From CAVQFD01 sp963724695 (lineage in GTDB: Bacteria; Acidobacteriota; Vicinamibacteria; Vicinamibacterales; CAVVIG01), in NCBI GenBank assembly GCA_963724695.1, contig CAVRVW010000012.1:937172-1001171 (forward strand): a DNA stretch of 64,000 nucleotides, given 5' to 3'. Positions 16,654 to 25,715 of the stretch are shown here, one piece after another. Both the position numbers and the translations under genes were made by a program. The notes under the pieces were generated by a model. It worked only from the letters and a program-made list of their open reading frames with translations, ran no database searches and was not told where the DNA came from. The first letter of the stretch is position 1, and each line of letters starts with the position of its first letter.

Positions 16654-19600
16654 ATGAGTGGGATGAGGATGAGAGCCATGAGACCCGCACCGAGATCGGA
16701 CGAGTCCGGAATCGCGTTGATCACGACACTGCTCGTGTTGATGATGGTGTCCGCGTTGATGATCGGCTTCTTCGCCACGATCACGGCCGACCAGCGCGCG
16801 AGCGGCATCGACCGGGACCAGACGCAGGCGTATGCAGCCGCGCACGCGGGCCTGGAGAAGATGACCTCGGATCTGGCGACGCTCTTCTCGACCGACGTCA
16901 GCCCGGCCGTGGCGCAGATCAACGCCGTAGCGGCGAATCCGCCGACGATTCCCAACTTCTCGTTCACCGCCCCGGACGGCGGATCGGGTTACACCTTGAC
17001 GTTCACGCCGGATGTCAACGGCAACCCGGCGCCGAAAGACCCCCTCGGCAGCAACATCACGAGCGGACCGTACCAGGGGTTCAAGGGCATCGTGACCGAG
17101 TATCCGATCACGGTGACGGCCCGGTCGAACACCGGCAGGTCCGAAGTGCGCCTGCGCCGCATCCTGAACACCATCGCGGTCCCCGTGTTCCAGTTCGGCG
17201 TGTTCTCGGAGACCGACCTCACGTTCTTCGGCGGTGACGACTTCGACTTCGGCGGCCGGGTCCATACCAATGGGAACCTGTTCCCCTCGGTGTTGGACGG
17301 ACGCACCCTGACGTTCCGCGACCGCATCACGGCGGTCGGCCAGGTGGCGAGAGCCGTCTTCCCCAATGGACTGAACGTCACGACCAACAACTTCGACGGC
17401 ATCGTGCGGGTTCCGCTCAACGTCACCGCCGGCACCTTCCGCGATCTACAGGAGGGCGAAGGCAGCGTCACCGGCATGCCGGGCGTAGGCCAGACGCTGT
17501 ACGGGCCGTGGTTCAACCTGTCGACGGGCACCTACGCCAGCAACATCAGAAACGGCCTGACGGGCGCCAAGAAGCTGGACCTGCCCCTGGTGTCCCAGGG
17601 CGCCGCGCCAATCGACTTGATCAGGCGGCCAGCGCTCGGGCCCCCGTTCGAGCACACGGCGAACCAGCCCGTCTTCCTGCAGCGGCTGTTTGCGCAGGCC
17701 AGCCTGCGGATTCTGTTGTCCGACACGGCGGCAGACATCACGAGCCTGCCGACGGTCACGGCGACCGCACCGGTGGCGCTCAGCGGAGACTGGGTGGCGA
17801 CCCCGCCCAACAACGGCACGGCGTACGGACCGATCTCGGCCGCCCGCCCCCCGATTGCCCTGTCGCCCGGGAACCCGTCGGCGAACCTGACGAACAGCCC
17901 GGGGTCCAACGCGGCCACTATCTCCCTGGGAGCCGGCGGACAGAACTTCCTTCCTGTCCTGACGATGGGCGGGACCAACTACAGTTGCACGGGCAAGACC
18001 ACGGCGGCGCCGTGGCGGTTCACGGGATGCACGCCAACGCTGCCCTGTCGTTGCCGCCGGCACACCGGTCAGGTCCGGATCGGCCAGCGCCATCACGAAC
18101 GTGGCGCTGCCGCTCGGCGCCAACTACATCGAGGTGCAGACCCAGGCGCAGCTCGACCAGTTCACGCCCGTGCCGTTCTGGATCGACAACAACACCAACC
18201 TCACGACGTGCCTGGGCTACAACTTCACCGCGGGCCCGAACTACAACCTTACGACGTGCACCGGCCCAGGCGGCACGAGCGGCCGGCCCGTCAGGACCCA
18301 TGCGCTCTCGAACGCCGGGCAGGCCCTGATCGGCGGGTTCATCAAGATCGAGCGCCAGGCCGCTCCGATTCCTCCGGCCGTGATCGGCGTCTGGACCGAC
18401 GTCACGATGGAGATCCTCAACCTGGGCATCCACGGCGCCAACATCGAGGGCGCGACGTGCTACACGACGAACACCGCCAATGCGAATAACGACTCGGTGA
18501 TCCGGCTCCAGCGTCTCCGGAACAATCCCTCGTCGAGCGGCGGCAACGCGGCCGCGCCGTGCAATACCTTTGCGGTGCCCACGGCGCCGCAGTTGCCGAG
18601 GGCGATCGACTACTGGCCCCTCGCCCTGTACGACACCAGGGAAGGCACGTATCGCGAGGTCGCCACGACCGCCGCCATGACGATGGGCGGCATCATGCAC
18701 TACGTCGAGCTGGACGTCTTGAATCTGAAGCGGTGGTTCGCGGGGACGATCGGCACGACCGGCAACCAGGCGTGGAACAACAACGGCTTCATCGTGTACT
18801 TCTCCGACCGCCGGACCAACCGGAACGGCACGGCGGAGACCGGCGAGTACGGCTTCGAGGATGTGGTGAACATATCGGCCGCGGGCACGCCCAACGGCTC
18901 GCCGGACCCGGGCGAGAACGTCAACGGGGTCAACGGACTGGAAGTCTACGGCGGCACTCCGCCGACCTTTGCGGCGAGCGCACCGCCGGCCGGCGCCGTC
19001 GCACCCTACAGCGCCGCCGCCACACCGGCCACGGCCGTGACGACGGTGCCGCAGGCCTTGATCAATCGTCCCGTGCTATTCAGGAGAGCGCTCAAGCTGC
19101 GCAACGGCGGCATCGTCAGCGGCGTCAACAGCCTGCCGACCGCCGGGCTTGACGGTCGCGTCGGAGAACCCGGTCTACGTGCAGGGCAACTACAACGCCA
19201 CCACCAGTCCGACGGCCGAGCCGAACGTCCCGGCGGCGATCATGGCCGACGCAGTCACGCTTCTGTCGAACAGTTGGAGTGACGCGTTGTCGTTCAGGAA
19301 CCCCAGCGATTCAGCGGCCCGCGATGCCTCGACCACGGGCTATCGCATGGGCGTGGTGTCCGGCAAAGGGATGAACTTTACGTGGCCGTCTGCCGGGTCG
19401 CCGCACTACTTGTTCGGCACCGACGGCGGCGTCGGCAACTTCCTGCGGCTGCTCGAGGACTGGCTCAACACGAGCTCGTCCATCAACTATCGCGGCTCGA
19501 TCGTGAGCCTGTTCACGAGCCGGCAGGCCACCGGGACGTTCAAGTACACGGCCAACCAGAACGTGTACTGGTACTCCGACCGTAACTTCACGTTCGACAG

Positions 19601-19697
19601 CGACTTCCTGATGCCGGCGCTGCTGCCGCCAGGCACGCCGATGTTCCGCGACGTGAACACGCTCACGTTCAGGCAGCTGCTGCGACCGACACAGTAG
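16654..19697 (+). CDS. very long PilX-like pilus assembly protein (two frameshifts)
   Basis: The N terminus has the PilX-type helix ESGIALITTLLVLMMVSALM followed by an extended exported domain. Read across two indels (near 18045-18062 and near 19145), the product is about 1,014 residues, roughly five times a normal PilX. The body is rich in beta-strand, Asn, Thr and Gly. It contains cysteine clusters (GTNYSCTGKT, TTCLGYNF, TTCTGPGG) and a C-terminal TFRQLLRP end. The start is one of several nearby ATGs. The gene is the fourth in the minor-pilin operon and no PilY1 follows, so it may serve as a tip-associated adhesin or scaffold; that is inference. A continuous reading beyond each indel supports one gene. 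Confidence 0.7.
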
Positions 19698-19702
19698 ACA
19701 AA

Positions 19703-19812
19703 CAGGTCGGGAAAGTCTGGAGGGTCGGGTGGGTCAGGTGGGCCTTCCCGACCTACCAGACCCACCAGACCTCTCCAGACCTGCTTGCCAGACCCTCCAG
19801 ACCCTCCAGACC
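19703..19812. repeat. 9-bp array in both orientations between convergent genes
   Basis: The first part reads GGTCGGG-type nonamers and the second part reads the complementary GACCYACCA and GACCCTCCA nonamers. The region can therefore fold into a long imperfect hairpin. It lies exactly between the stops of the PilX-like gene and the hydrolase gene and could terminate both. Confidence 0.7.
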
Positions 19813-19813
19813 G

Positions 19814-20650
19814 TTATTTCTCGTCGTACGTATCGATGAACCTCGTCATCGACGCGATGTAGAGCGGCGGCGTGTTGGCGCCGGTGGCAATCGCCGTCAG
19901 GTGGGTCTTCCCTTCCAGCAGCACGTTCTGGAAGACGCGCGCTTCGCGCCACAGGCGCTGCGTCTTCGCGTAGGGGCTGTCGAAGGTTCCATTGACTGCC
20001 AGGATCGGAATATTGAGCTTGGTCAGGTCAACGGGGTTGGGCGTCGCCGACACCGGCGGGGAGTTGGCTGGCCGCGACGAGGCGACCCGAGCCCGGAAGC
20101 GCTCCATGCCCGCGGCATCCGCGCCTTCGGCCTTCGGCAGGGCATCGTCCATCGCCACAGCCTGCGCGCGGAGCTTCGGGTCGGTCTCCTGCATCCCTGA
20201 ACCGCCAAAACCGGCGGTGATGAACCGGCCCGGAATCATCCCGAGCAACTGCCCCGTGATCCCGCCGCCCATCGAGTAGCCGTGGATGTGCGCCTTCTGG
20301 ATCTTCAGGTGATCCATCAGCTCGACCACATCCTGGGCGCGGCCGCTGCCTCCCGGCACGGGCTTGTCGCTCTGGCCGTGGTTTCGGTTGTCGAGCGCGA
20401 CGACGCGGTGGTTCTTCGCCAGCGCGGGTGCAATGCCGGTGGCGAACCACATCCGCTGGGCATTGTCCGAGTAGCCGTGTACGAGGACGACCCAGGAGCC
20501 GCTGCTGCCGGACGTGAGGTAGTGGATCTTGATGCCGTCCGATGTCGTGAAGGTGCCGTCGGTGGGCGCCTGCGCCGACACGGCGGTCGCCGGGAAAACG
20601 AGGGTCGCGACCAGAGCCGCCACCCGCCACGCGCGTCGAAGGTTGCTCAT
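19814..20650 (-). CDS. secreted alpha/beta hydrolase
   Basis: The 278-residue protein has a signal peptide ending near AVSAQAP, an oxyanion segment VVLVHGYSDN, the nucleophile elbow GYSMGG, an acid-loop candidate in NGTFDSPY and a histidine in EGKTHLTAI. This is a typical esterase/lipase-like single domain. The substrate cannot be told from sequence. It is transcribed alone, convergent with the pilin operon and divergent from the next gene. Confidence 0.82.
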   Translation of the reverse strand: MSNLRRAWRVAALVATLVFPATAVSAQAPTDGTFTTSDGIKIHYLTSGSSGSWVVLVHGYSDNAQRMWFATGIAPALAKNHRVVALDNRNHGQSDKPVPGGSGRAQDVVELMDHLKIQKAHIHGYSMGGGITGQLLGMIPGRFITAGFGGSGMQETDPKLRAQAVAMDDALPKAEGADAAGMERFRARVASSRPANSPPVSATPNPVDLTKLNIPILAVNGTFDSPYAKTQRLWREARVFQNVLLEGKTHLTAIATGANTPPLYIASMTRFIDTYDEK

Positions 20651-20775
20651 AGGCCGCTATCATCCGGTCGCGAACGGCAGCTGTCAACCCGGTGGTGACC
20701 AGCGAGAGACCTGGCTTTCTGTGCTTGCAAGCCCCTTCCGGTGGTGCCACTATGCGCGCTGTCAGGAGGTCGACG

Positions 20776-22032
20776 ATGATCAGAAGGGTCCTCGGTTTGA
20801 TCGTTGTGGCGGCGTTCCTCGTCGCGTTGGTCCTGCTCCTCAGAATTGTGCGGCCAGTTGAGGGCCAGACTCCGGCGGGGACCGCCGCGGGCGAAGCTGC
20901 CGCCACCCCATGGGGCGAACCGGATCTGCAGGGCATCTGGACCAGGGCCTCCGAAGAACCCTTGCAGCGACCTTCCCGGTTTGCCAACCAGGAGTTCTTT
21001 ACCGAAGAGGAACGGGGGAACATCGACAAGCAGCGAGCCGACATCATCAGCCGAGACGCCTCTCGGGATCGCCGGACACTGAGCGGGAAGGGCTCTGCCG
21101 AACAGGACGTGGGCGGCGCATATAACGCGGAGATCTTCACGTCGCACCTGCGCCTGGGCCGCCGTACGGCGATGATCGTGGATCCGCCCAACGGAAGGCT
21201 TCCTCCTCTCACGCCGGAGGAGCAGAAGCGGCAAGCCGAAATGCGGGCGTTTTCGCTGGCTCTCAAGCAGGCCACCGAGGTCTGCAAGAACAATCGACCC
21301 GCGTGCGCAGGCGGCAAGTACGGACCGCCCTCGCCAAGGCGCGCGGAGGTCGCTCCCTACTACATCTCGGGCGGGGCTGGCCTCCCGGGCGGCGGCGGTG
21401 GAGTCATCAGCCGTTCCGACGGCCCGGAGGATCGTGGTCATGGGGAGCGCTGTATGAGCGCCGCCCTGCCGGACTTCGGCGGCTTCCGTCGCATCGTGCA
21501 GTCGCGAGGTCAGGTCGCGATGTTCTACGACACGGGGCAAGGACAAGGGTGGCATCGCGCCATCCCAATCACCACGGCTCCGCACCTGCCTCCGAGCGTC
21601 CGACAGTGGTGGGGGGACTCGCGCGGCCGGTGGGAGGGCAAGACCCTGGTCGTCGACGTGACGAATTTCTCGCCGAAGTCCAATTTCCAGGGTGCCCACG
21701 AGAACCTGCATCTCGTCGAACGGTGGACGCGGCTCGACGCGGAGACGCTCGAGTACACGGTCACGGTCGAGGATCCGACGGTGTGGACGGCGCCGTGGAC
21801 GGCGACGCTTCAGCTGAAGAAACAAAGCGACCAAGCCAATCGAATCTATTACGAGCCGAGATGCCATGAGGGGAATTACGGCATGCCGGCGTTGCTTGCG
21901 GGCGCTCGCGCGGACGAGCGCGCGTTCGCGCAGGGAAAGGGTCCCGACCCGGCCACGAAGTGCCTCGGGGCGTGCGGCGGATTTGCCGCAGGATTTGCCG
22001 ACGAGGGCGACGACGCCAATCCGCTGAGGTGA
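20776..22032 (+). CDS. secreted protein of the WEGxTLVVDVTNF family (paralogue 1)
   Basis: The 418-residue protein has an N-terminal membrane or signal helix (MIRRVLGLIVVAAFLVALVL). A PDLQGIWTR segment follows, and the repeated hallmark is WWGDSRGRWEGKTLVVDV with a later YTVTVEDPTVWTAPWT. Proteins of this kind are numerous in Acidobacteriota and have no known function. An ideal CAGGAGGT ribosome site five bases before the ATG at 20776 fixes the start. The C-terminal CLGACGGFAAGF segment is cysteine- and glycine-rich. The next gene encodes a paralogue. Confidence 0.75.
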   Translation: MIRRVLGLIVVAAFLVALVLLLRIVRPVEGQTPAGTAAGEAAATPWGEPDLQGIWTRASEEPLQRPSRFANQEFFTEEERGNIDKQRADIISRDASRDRRTLSGKGSAEQDVGGAYNAEIFTSHLRLGRRTAMIVDPPNGRLPPLTPEEQKRQAEMRAFSLALKQATEVCKNNRPACAGGKYGPPSPRRAEVAPYYISGGAGLPGGGGGVISRSDGPEDRGHGERCMSAALPDFGGFRRIVQSRGQVAMFYDTGQGQGWHRAIPITTAPHLPPSVRQWWGDSRGRWEGKTLVVDVTNFSPKSNFQGAHENLHLVERWTRLDAETLEYTVTVEDPTVWTAPWTATLQLKKQSDQANRIYYEPRCHEGNYGMPALLAGARADERAFAQGKGPDPATKCLGACGGFAAGFADEGDDANPLR

Positions 22033-22057
22033 TCCGCGAGCGGGATGGGGCCACGGC

Positions 22058-22215
22058 GACACGCGAGGCCGAGAGTCTACGCTCGAGGTCGAGCGACAAG
22101 CGAAGTCCGGCAGGCGAGTGGGGGTGGGACCTCGTTGACACGCGAGGCCGAGAGTCTACGCTCGAGGCCGAGCGACAAGCGAAGTCCGGCAGGCGAGTCG
22201 GGGGTGGGGCCCCAC
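22058..22215. repeat. 79-bp tandem duplication
   Basis: Two nearly identical copies begin GACACGCGAGGCCGAGAG at 22058 and 22137, exactly 79 bases apart. They differ by one substitution and small end differences. They fill most of the gap between the two paralogous genes. No ORF or hairpin terminator is evident inside. Confidence 0.85.
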
Positions 22216-22240
22216 GAGCAGTAAGTAAGGAGAGCGTGCC

Positions 22241-23225
22241 ATGGCGGACCGCATCCGAGGCGGGATGATTGCGGGAGTACTGGCGGCGGTCATCGCCGCG
22301 GGCGCACTCGGTTGGGTGGCGGGGGTCAGAACGTCCGGTCAGTCACCAGGTCAGACGTCGCGGCCAGCGCGTACGGCGGACGGCAAGCCTGACCTGAGCG
22401 GTATCTGGCAAGCCGCCAACGAGGCCCATTGGGACCTGCAGGCTCACGAGGCGCGGGCGGGAATGGTGACGCAACCGGGCGTCTATCCGTACGAGTACGC
22501 GCAGGGTTCCCGCGGCGCCGGTGCTGGCGTTGGGTGCCGCCGGCGGCGTTCCCGGGTCGCTCGGCGTGGTCGAGGGCGACGGCCAGATCCCTTACACGCC
22601 GGAAGCCGCACGCGTCAGGCAGGAGAACGGCGAGCACTGGATCGACCGCGATCCAGAACTGAAGTGTTACCTGCCGGGGATCCCGCGTGCGATGTACATG
22701 CCCTATCCCTTTCAGATCGTGCAGGGCACGAACAACGTCCAGATGGCGTACACGTTCACGAATGCGGCGCGCGTGATCCACATGGACAAGACGGTCGAGG
22801 GGCCCCCGGATGATACGTACATGGGGCATTCGGTCGGCCGCTGGGAGGGCGAGACGCTCGTGGTCGACGTCACGAATTTCAACGGCAAGAACTGGTTCGA
22901 CCGAGCGGGCAATTTCCACAGCGAGGCGCTGCACCTGGTGGAGCGGTTCACGCTGTTGACGCCGGACGTGATTCGCTACGACGTGACGATCGAGGATCCG
23001 AAGGTCTTCACACGCCCCTGGCGAATCTCGATGCCCATCTATCGTCGGATGGAGCCGAACATGCAGCTCATGGACTATCGCTGCATCGAATTCGCTGAAG
23101 AGTTCTTGTATGGAAATCTTCGCAGGCAGCCGCTGGTGAAGCGCTGGGAAGGCGAAACCATGATCATCGATATCACCCGGAAGGTTCCGCCCGAAGGTCA
23201 GCTCTACGAATGGTACAGGAAGTAA
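22241..23225 (+). CDS. secreted protein of the WEGxTLVVDVTNF family (paralogue 2, one frameshift)
   Basis: An AAGGAG site precedes the ATG. The N terminus is a signal or membrane helix (MIAGVLAAVIAAGALGWV), then KPDLSGIWQAANEAHW. A single indel near 22505-22525 moves the reading to the next frame, which continues with LKCYLPGIPRAMYMPYPFQI, GRWEGETLVVDVTNF and TIEDPKVFTRPW. Joined, the protein is about 327 residues. It is a shorter paralogue of the preceding gene and function is unknown. A second WEGET segment near the C terminus suggests an internal repeat. Confidence 0.72.
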
Positions 23226-23301
23226 CTTAGGACTTAGGACTGGACTAGGACTAGGACTTAGGCAGTGGGAATTGGAACGAATTCCCAATTCCCAATTTTC
23301 T
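23226..23301. repeat. 7-bp array (CTTAGGA / AATTCCC types)
   Basis: The stretch starts with CTTAGGA units, some shortened to five or six bases, and continues into AATTCCC-like units, which form a short inverted repeat GGGAATT...AATTCCC. It lies between convergent genes. Confidence 0.7.
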
Positions 23302-23307
23302 GTCGTG

Positions 23308-23346
23308 AGAAAAGAAAACCGCCGCTCCCCTTTCAGGAAGCGGCGG
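23308..23346 (-). terminator. Rho-independent terminator of cytochrome c-copper monooxygenase gene
   Basis: Read on the minus strand, an 8-bp GC stem, CCGCCGCT/AGCGGCGG (23319-23326 and 23339-23346), is followed by TTTTCTTTTC. This is a classical intrinsic terminator, placed 28 bases after the stop codon of the gene ending at 23374. Confidence 0.85.
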
Positions 23347-23373
23347 CTGGTCTATCCGCGAGGAGCGACGCGG

Positions 23374-24696
23374 TTACTGCTGCTGCGTTCTCGTGCCCGT
23401 CTTGCGCGCCTGCACTTCCGACGTGTAGTCCTCGTCCGACATGTAGACGATGTTGACCCACGCGTGGGCCATTTCGTCGACCGTCCGATCGCCCCAGCCC
23501 ACCCACTGGTTCGGGTCGGGGTTGCTCTTCTTCGCCGGCGTGTTGTCGTGCCACGCCGTGATCTTGAGGATCGAGCCCTTCGGCAGGAGCGGCGCCGCGT
23601 CGTCGGCGTAGACGTACGTGTTGTGCCAGTTGAAGTTGAAGTCGTTGACGTAGCTCAGCACCATCTGCTGCCCCGTCGGCAGAATGGCTTCCATCATCAT
23701 CGCCTTGCCGCGCAGGTGCATGTGGGCCTGGAAGCTCTCGATGCGGGCCGCCTGGCGAAGCACCGTGTTGCCCTGCGACATCGAGATGGTGTTCGGATGG
23801 ATGTCCATCTCGCCGATGGCCGCGGGCACGAGCGCCAGGTAGTTGCGGTACTTCGGCTCCTGCCCCTTCGGGTAGAAATAGATCCCCAACTCCACGGCAT
23901 TGGTGATCTCTTCACCCGCCGCCGAGTAGTGAATGTCCCAGTTGATAACCGAGCCGGGCACGAGCAGCTTGCCCGTGTTCGGACGCATCATCTCGCCCTC
24001 TTTGCCGACCGCCCATTCCATGAACGGCGAAAGCATATTGAAGTTGGCGGCCGGGTCGTTCTCCTCCTGGCGCAGGTAGGCGATCGCGTGGTGCGTGATG
24101 CGCCGGCCCTTGACCGTGGTCGGCCGGATCTCAATCGCCCTCACCCAGCGCGGTTCCGTGATGCCGGTCGGCGTCTGTCGCTTGTCCCACGCGTCCTGCG
24201 AGCGGGCGGGCATGGTGAACTCGTGCGACTTGATGATGAGGTCGGGCTCCTTCTGGCCGAAGCCGGCCGCGAAGTTCCACCCCTGGCCATCGGGCCACAC
24301 TCTGGCCACCGGCATGTCCTTCGCGTCGCCCCGCGGGGCCCCTGCGTCGGCCCACTTCACGATGGTCGCAATCTGATCGTCGGACAGCGACCGGTCGTTC
24401 TTGAACTTCTGGATCCCGACGCCCTTGTCCAGGTGCCACGGCGGCATCTGGCGCTCGGCAACGCGGGCCTTGATGGACCGGACCCACGGCCGGGCCTCTT
24501 CGTAGGTACGCAGCGACATCGGGCCGATCGAATCGGGACGATGGCATGCTTCGCACTTCTCTTGAAAGATCGGTGCGATATCCTTCGTGAACGTGGGCGC
24601 AGCCGCCGCCTGGGCTGACGCGATACCCGGCGCCACGAGCACGACGCCCAGCACGACCCCGCCCCATCCGATGCCCGATACGTTGAACCCCATCAT
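23374..24696 (-). CDS. secreted cytochrome c / copper type II monooxygenase-like fusion (number 1)
   Basis: The 440-residue protein has a signal peptide (to about residue 29), a cytochrome c-like domain with heme site CEACH (Cys48, Cys51, His52), and a C-terminal region like peptidylglycine alpha-hydroxylating monooxygenase (PHM). All six PHM copper-ligand positions are filled: HH at 202-203 and His256 for one site, HMH at 325-327 and Met409 (in DEM) for the other. The spacings are close to those of PHM. This suggests a copper monooxygenase fed electrons by a fused heme domain; the substrate is unknown. The double ATG at 24696 is preceded by AAGGAG, and a strong terminator follows. Confidence 0.82.
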   Translation of the reverse strand: MMGFNVSGIGWGGVVLGVVLVAPGIASAQAAAAPTFTKDIAPIFQEKCEACHRPDSIGPMSLRTYEEARPWVRSIKARVAERQMPPWHLDKGVGIQKFKNDRSLSDDQIATIVKWADAGAPRGDAKDMPVARVWPDGQGWNFAAGFGQKEPDLIIKSHEFTMPARSQDAWDKRQTPTGITEPRWVRAIEIRPTTVKGRRITHHAIAYLRQEENDPAANFNMLSPFMEWAVGKEGEMMRPNTGKLLVPGSVINWDIHYSAAGEEITNAVELGIYFYPKGQEPKYRNYLALVPAAIGEMDIHPNTISMSQGNTVLRQAARIESFQAHMHLRGKAMMMEAILPTGQQMVLSYVNDFNFNWHNTYVYADDAAPLLPKGSILKITAWHDNTPAKKSNPDPNQWVGWGDRTVDEMAHAWVNIVYMSDEDYTSEVQARKTGTRTQQQ

Positions 24697-24735
24697 CCGG
24701 ACGCTCCTTCTTATGAACCCTTTAATCTTAGCAGG

Positions 24736-24763
24736 GGAACGGGGAACTGGGAACGGGGAACTG
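24736..24763. repeat. 7-bp tandem array (GGAACKG x4)
   Basis: Four exact-length heptamers alternate GGAACGG and GGAACTG. They lie between the start of the cytochrome c-monooxygenase gene and the end of the transglutaminase gene, both on the minus strand. Confidence 0.85.
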
Positions 24764-24788
24764 GATGACGAAATTGGCGTGTTGCCAC

Positions 24789-25715
24789 TCAACATTCAGC
24801 ATTTTGAGGCGTCACGCTGACGCCGACGTGGAGCGTGTGGGCCTGGCCGCCAAGGACCACGCCGCGGAGGGGGCTGACATCCCCGTAGTCGCGCCCCCAG
24901 GCGGTCACGATGTGACGGAGATCAGGGAGGACATCGTTGGTGGGGTCCAGATCGACCCAGCCATGGACCGGGCAATGCACCGAGAGCCAGGCGTGTGACG
25001 CGTCGGCGCCCACCAGCCTCGGCTGGCCCGGAGGCGGATCGGTGAGCAGATAGCCGCTCACATAGCGTGCCGGCAGACCCAGGGCGCGCAGACAGCCGAT
25101 CTGAAAATGCGCGAAATCCTGGCAGACGCCGCGCCGCTCGGCGAGCACCCGGGAGATGGGGGTGGTCACCGACGTGGCCGTCGTGTCGAAGCGGAAGTCG
25201 CGGTACACGCGGTGCATCAGGTCGACCGCGCCCGACAGGAACGGCCGGCCGGCCTCGAACGACTCGCTGGCAAATGCCGCCACCTCGGGGTCGAGCGCCA
25301 CGTAGGGCGACGGGAACCGGAACGCGGCCGCAGGGCTCGGCAACGCGCCACGGCGGTACACCAGGGCGTCCCGCACCAGTTCCCAGGGCGGGCTCAGCTC
25401 GGGATCGACCGGCGAGTCGCCCCGGGCCGACACGCGCACGACGCTTCGAGCGACCACCCGCAAGTCCCGGTACGGCGTGAGGATCGTGAAGTGGTCGAGG
25501 AGATTGCCGAAGGCGTCGTGGCGCTGCGCGCGGTGCCCCGGCGGCGGCTCCACGGTCAGCGTATGGCTCTCCACGCGCTGGGTTGGCAGCGTGCGTGGCG
25601 TCAGACACGCGATGTGCTGCGAGGTCGACGCCCGGCCTGTGTGTCGATACCGCGTCTCGTGCTCGACACGGTAGAGCACCTCGCCCGCGGCGACCGGGCC
25701 TCGCTTGGGCGTCAC
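24789..25715 (-). CDS. transglutaminase-like cysteine peptidase-fold protein
   Basis: The 308-residue cytoplasmic-looking protein has a beta-rich N-terminal domain (YRVEHETRYRHTGRAS) and a transglutaminase core. The catalytic triad is visible as Cys198 in RRGVCQDFAHF, His241 in DASHAWLSV and Asp257 in VDLDPTND. A GTG start at 25715 overlaps the stop of the upstream ATP-grasp gene (GTGA). It is the third gene of a conserved group with DUF2126 and the ATP-grasp/alpha-E protein. The group has been predicted from comparative genomics to make or modify peptide-like amides, but no product is known to me. Confidence 0.85.
   Translation of the reverse strand: MTPKRGPVAAGEVLYRVEHETRYRHTGRASTSQHIACLTPRTLPTQRVESHTLTVEPPPGHRAQRHDAFGNLLDHFTILTPYRDLRVVARSVVRVSARGDSPVDPELSPPWELVRDALVYRRGALPSPAAAFRFPSPYVALDPEVAAFASESFEAGRPFLSGAVDLMHRVYRDFRFDTTATSVTTPISRVLAERRGVCQDFAHFQIGCLRALGLPARYVSGYLLTDPPPGQPRLVGADASHAWLSVHCPVHGWVDLDPTNDVLPDLRHIVTAWGRDYGDVSPLRGVVLGGQAHTLHVGVSVTPQNAEC

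Noticed and set aside
23272..24618. Plus-strand open frame of 448 codons opposite the copper monooxygenase
   Set aside because: It has no recognisable domain, runs through the terminator and repeat array, and the minus strand has an intact gene with a ribosome site.
24697..24789. Promoter -35/-10 pair in front of the copper monooxygenase
   Set aside because: The segment is occupied by the 7-bp array and no hexamer pair stands out enough to assign.
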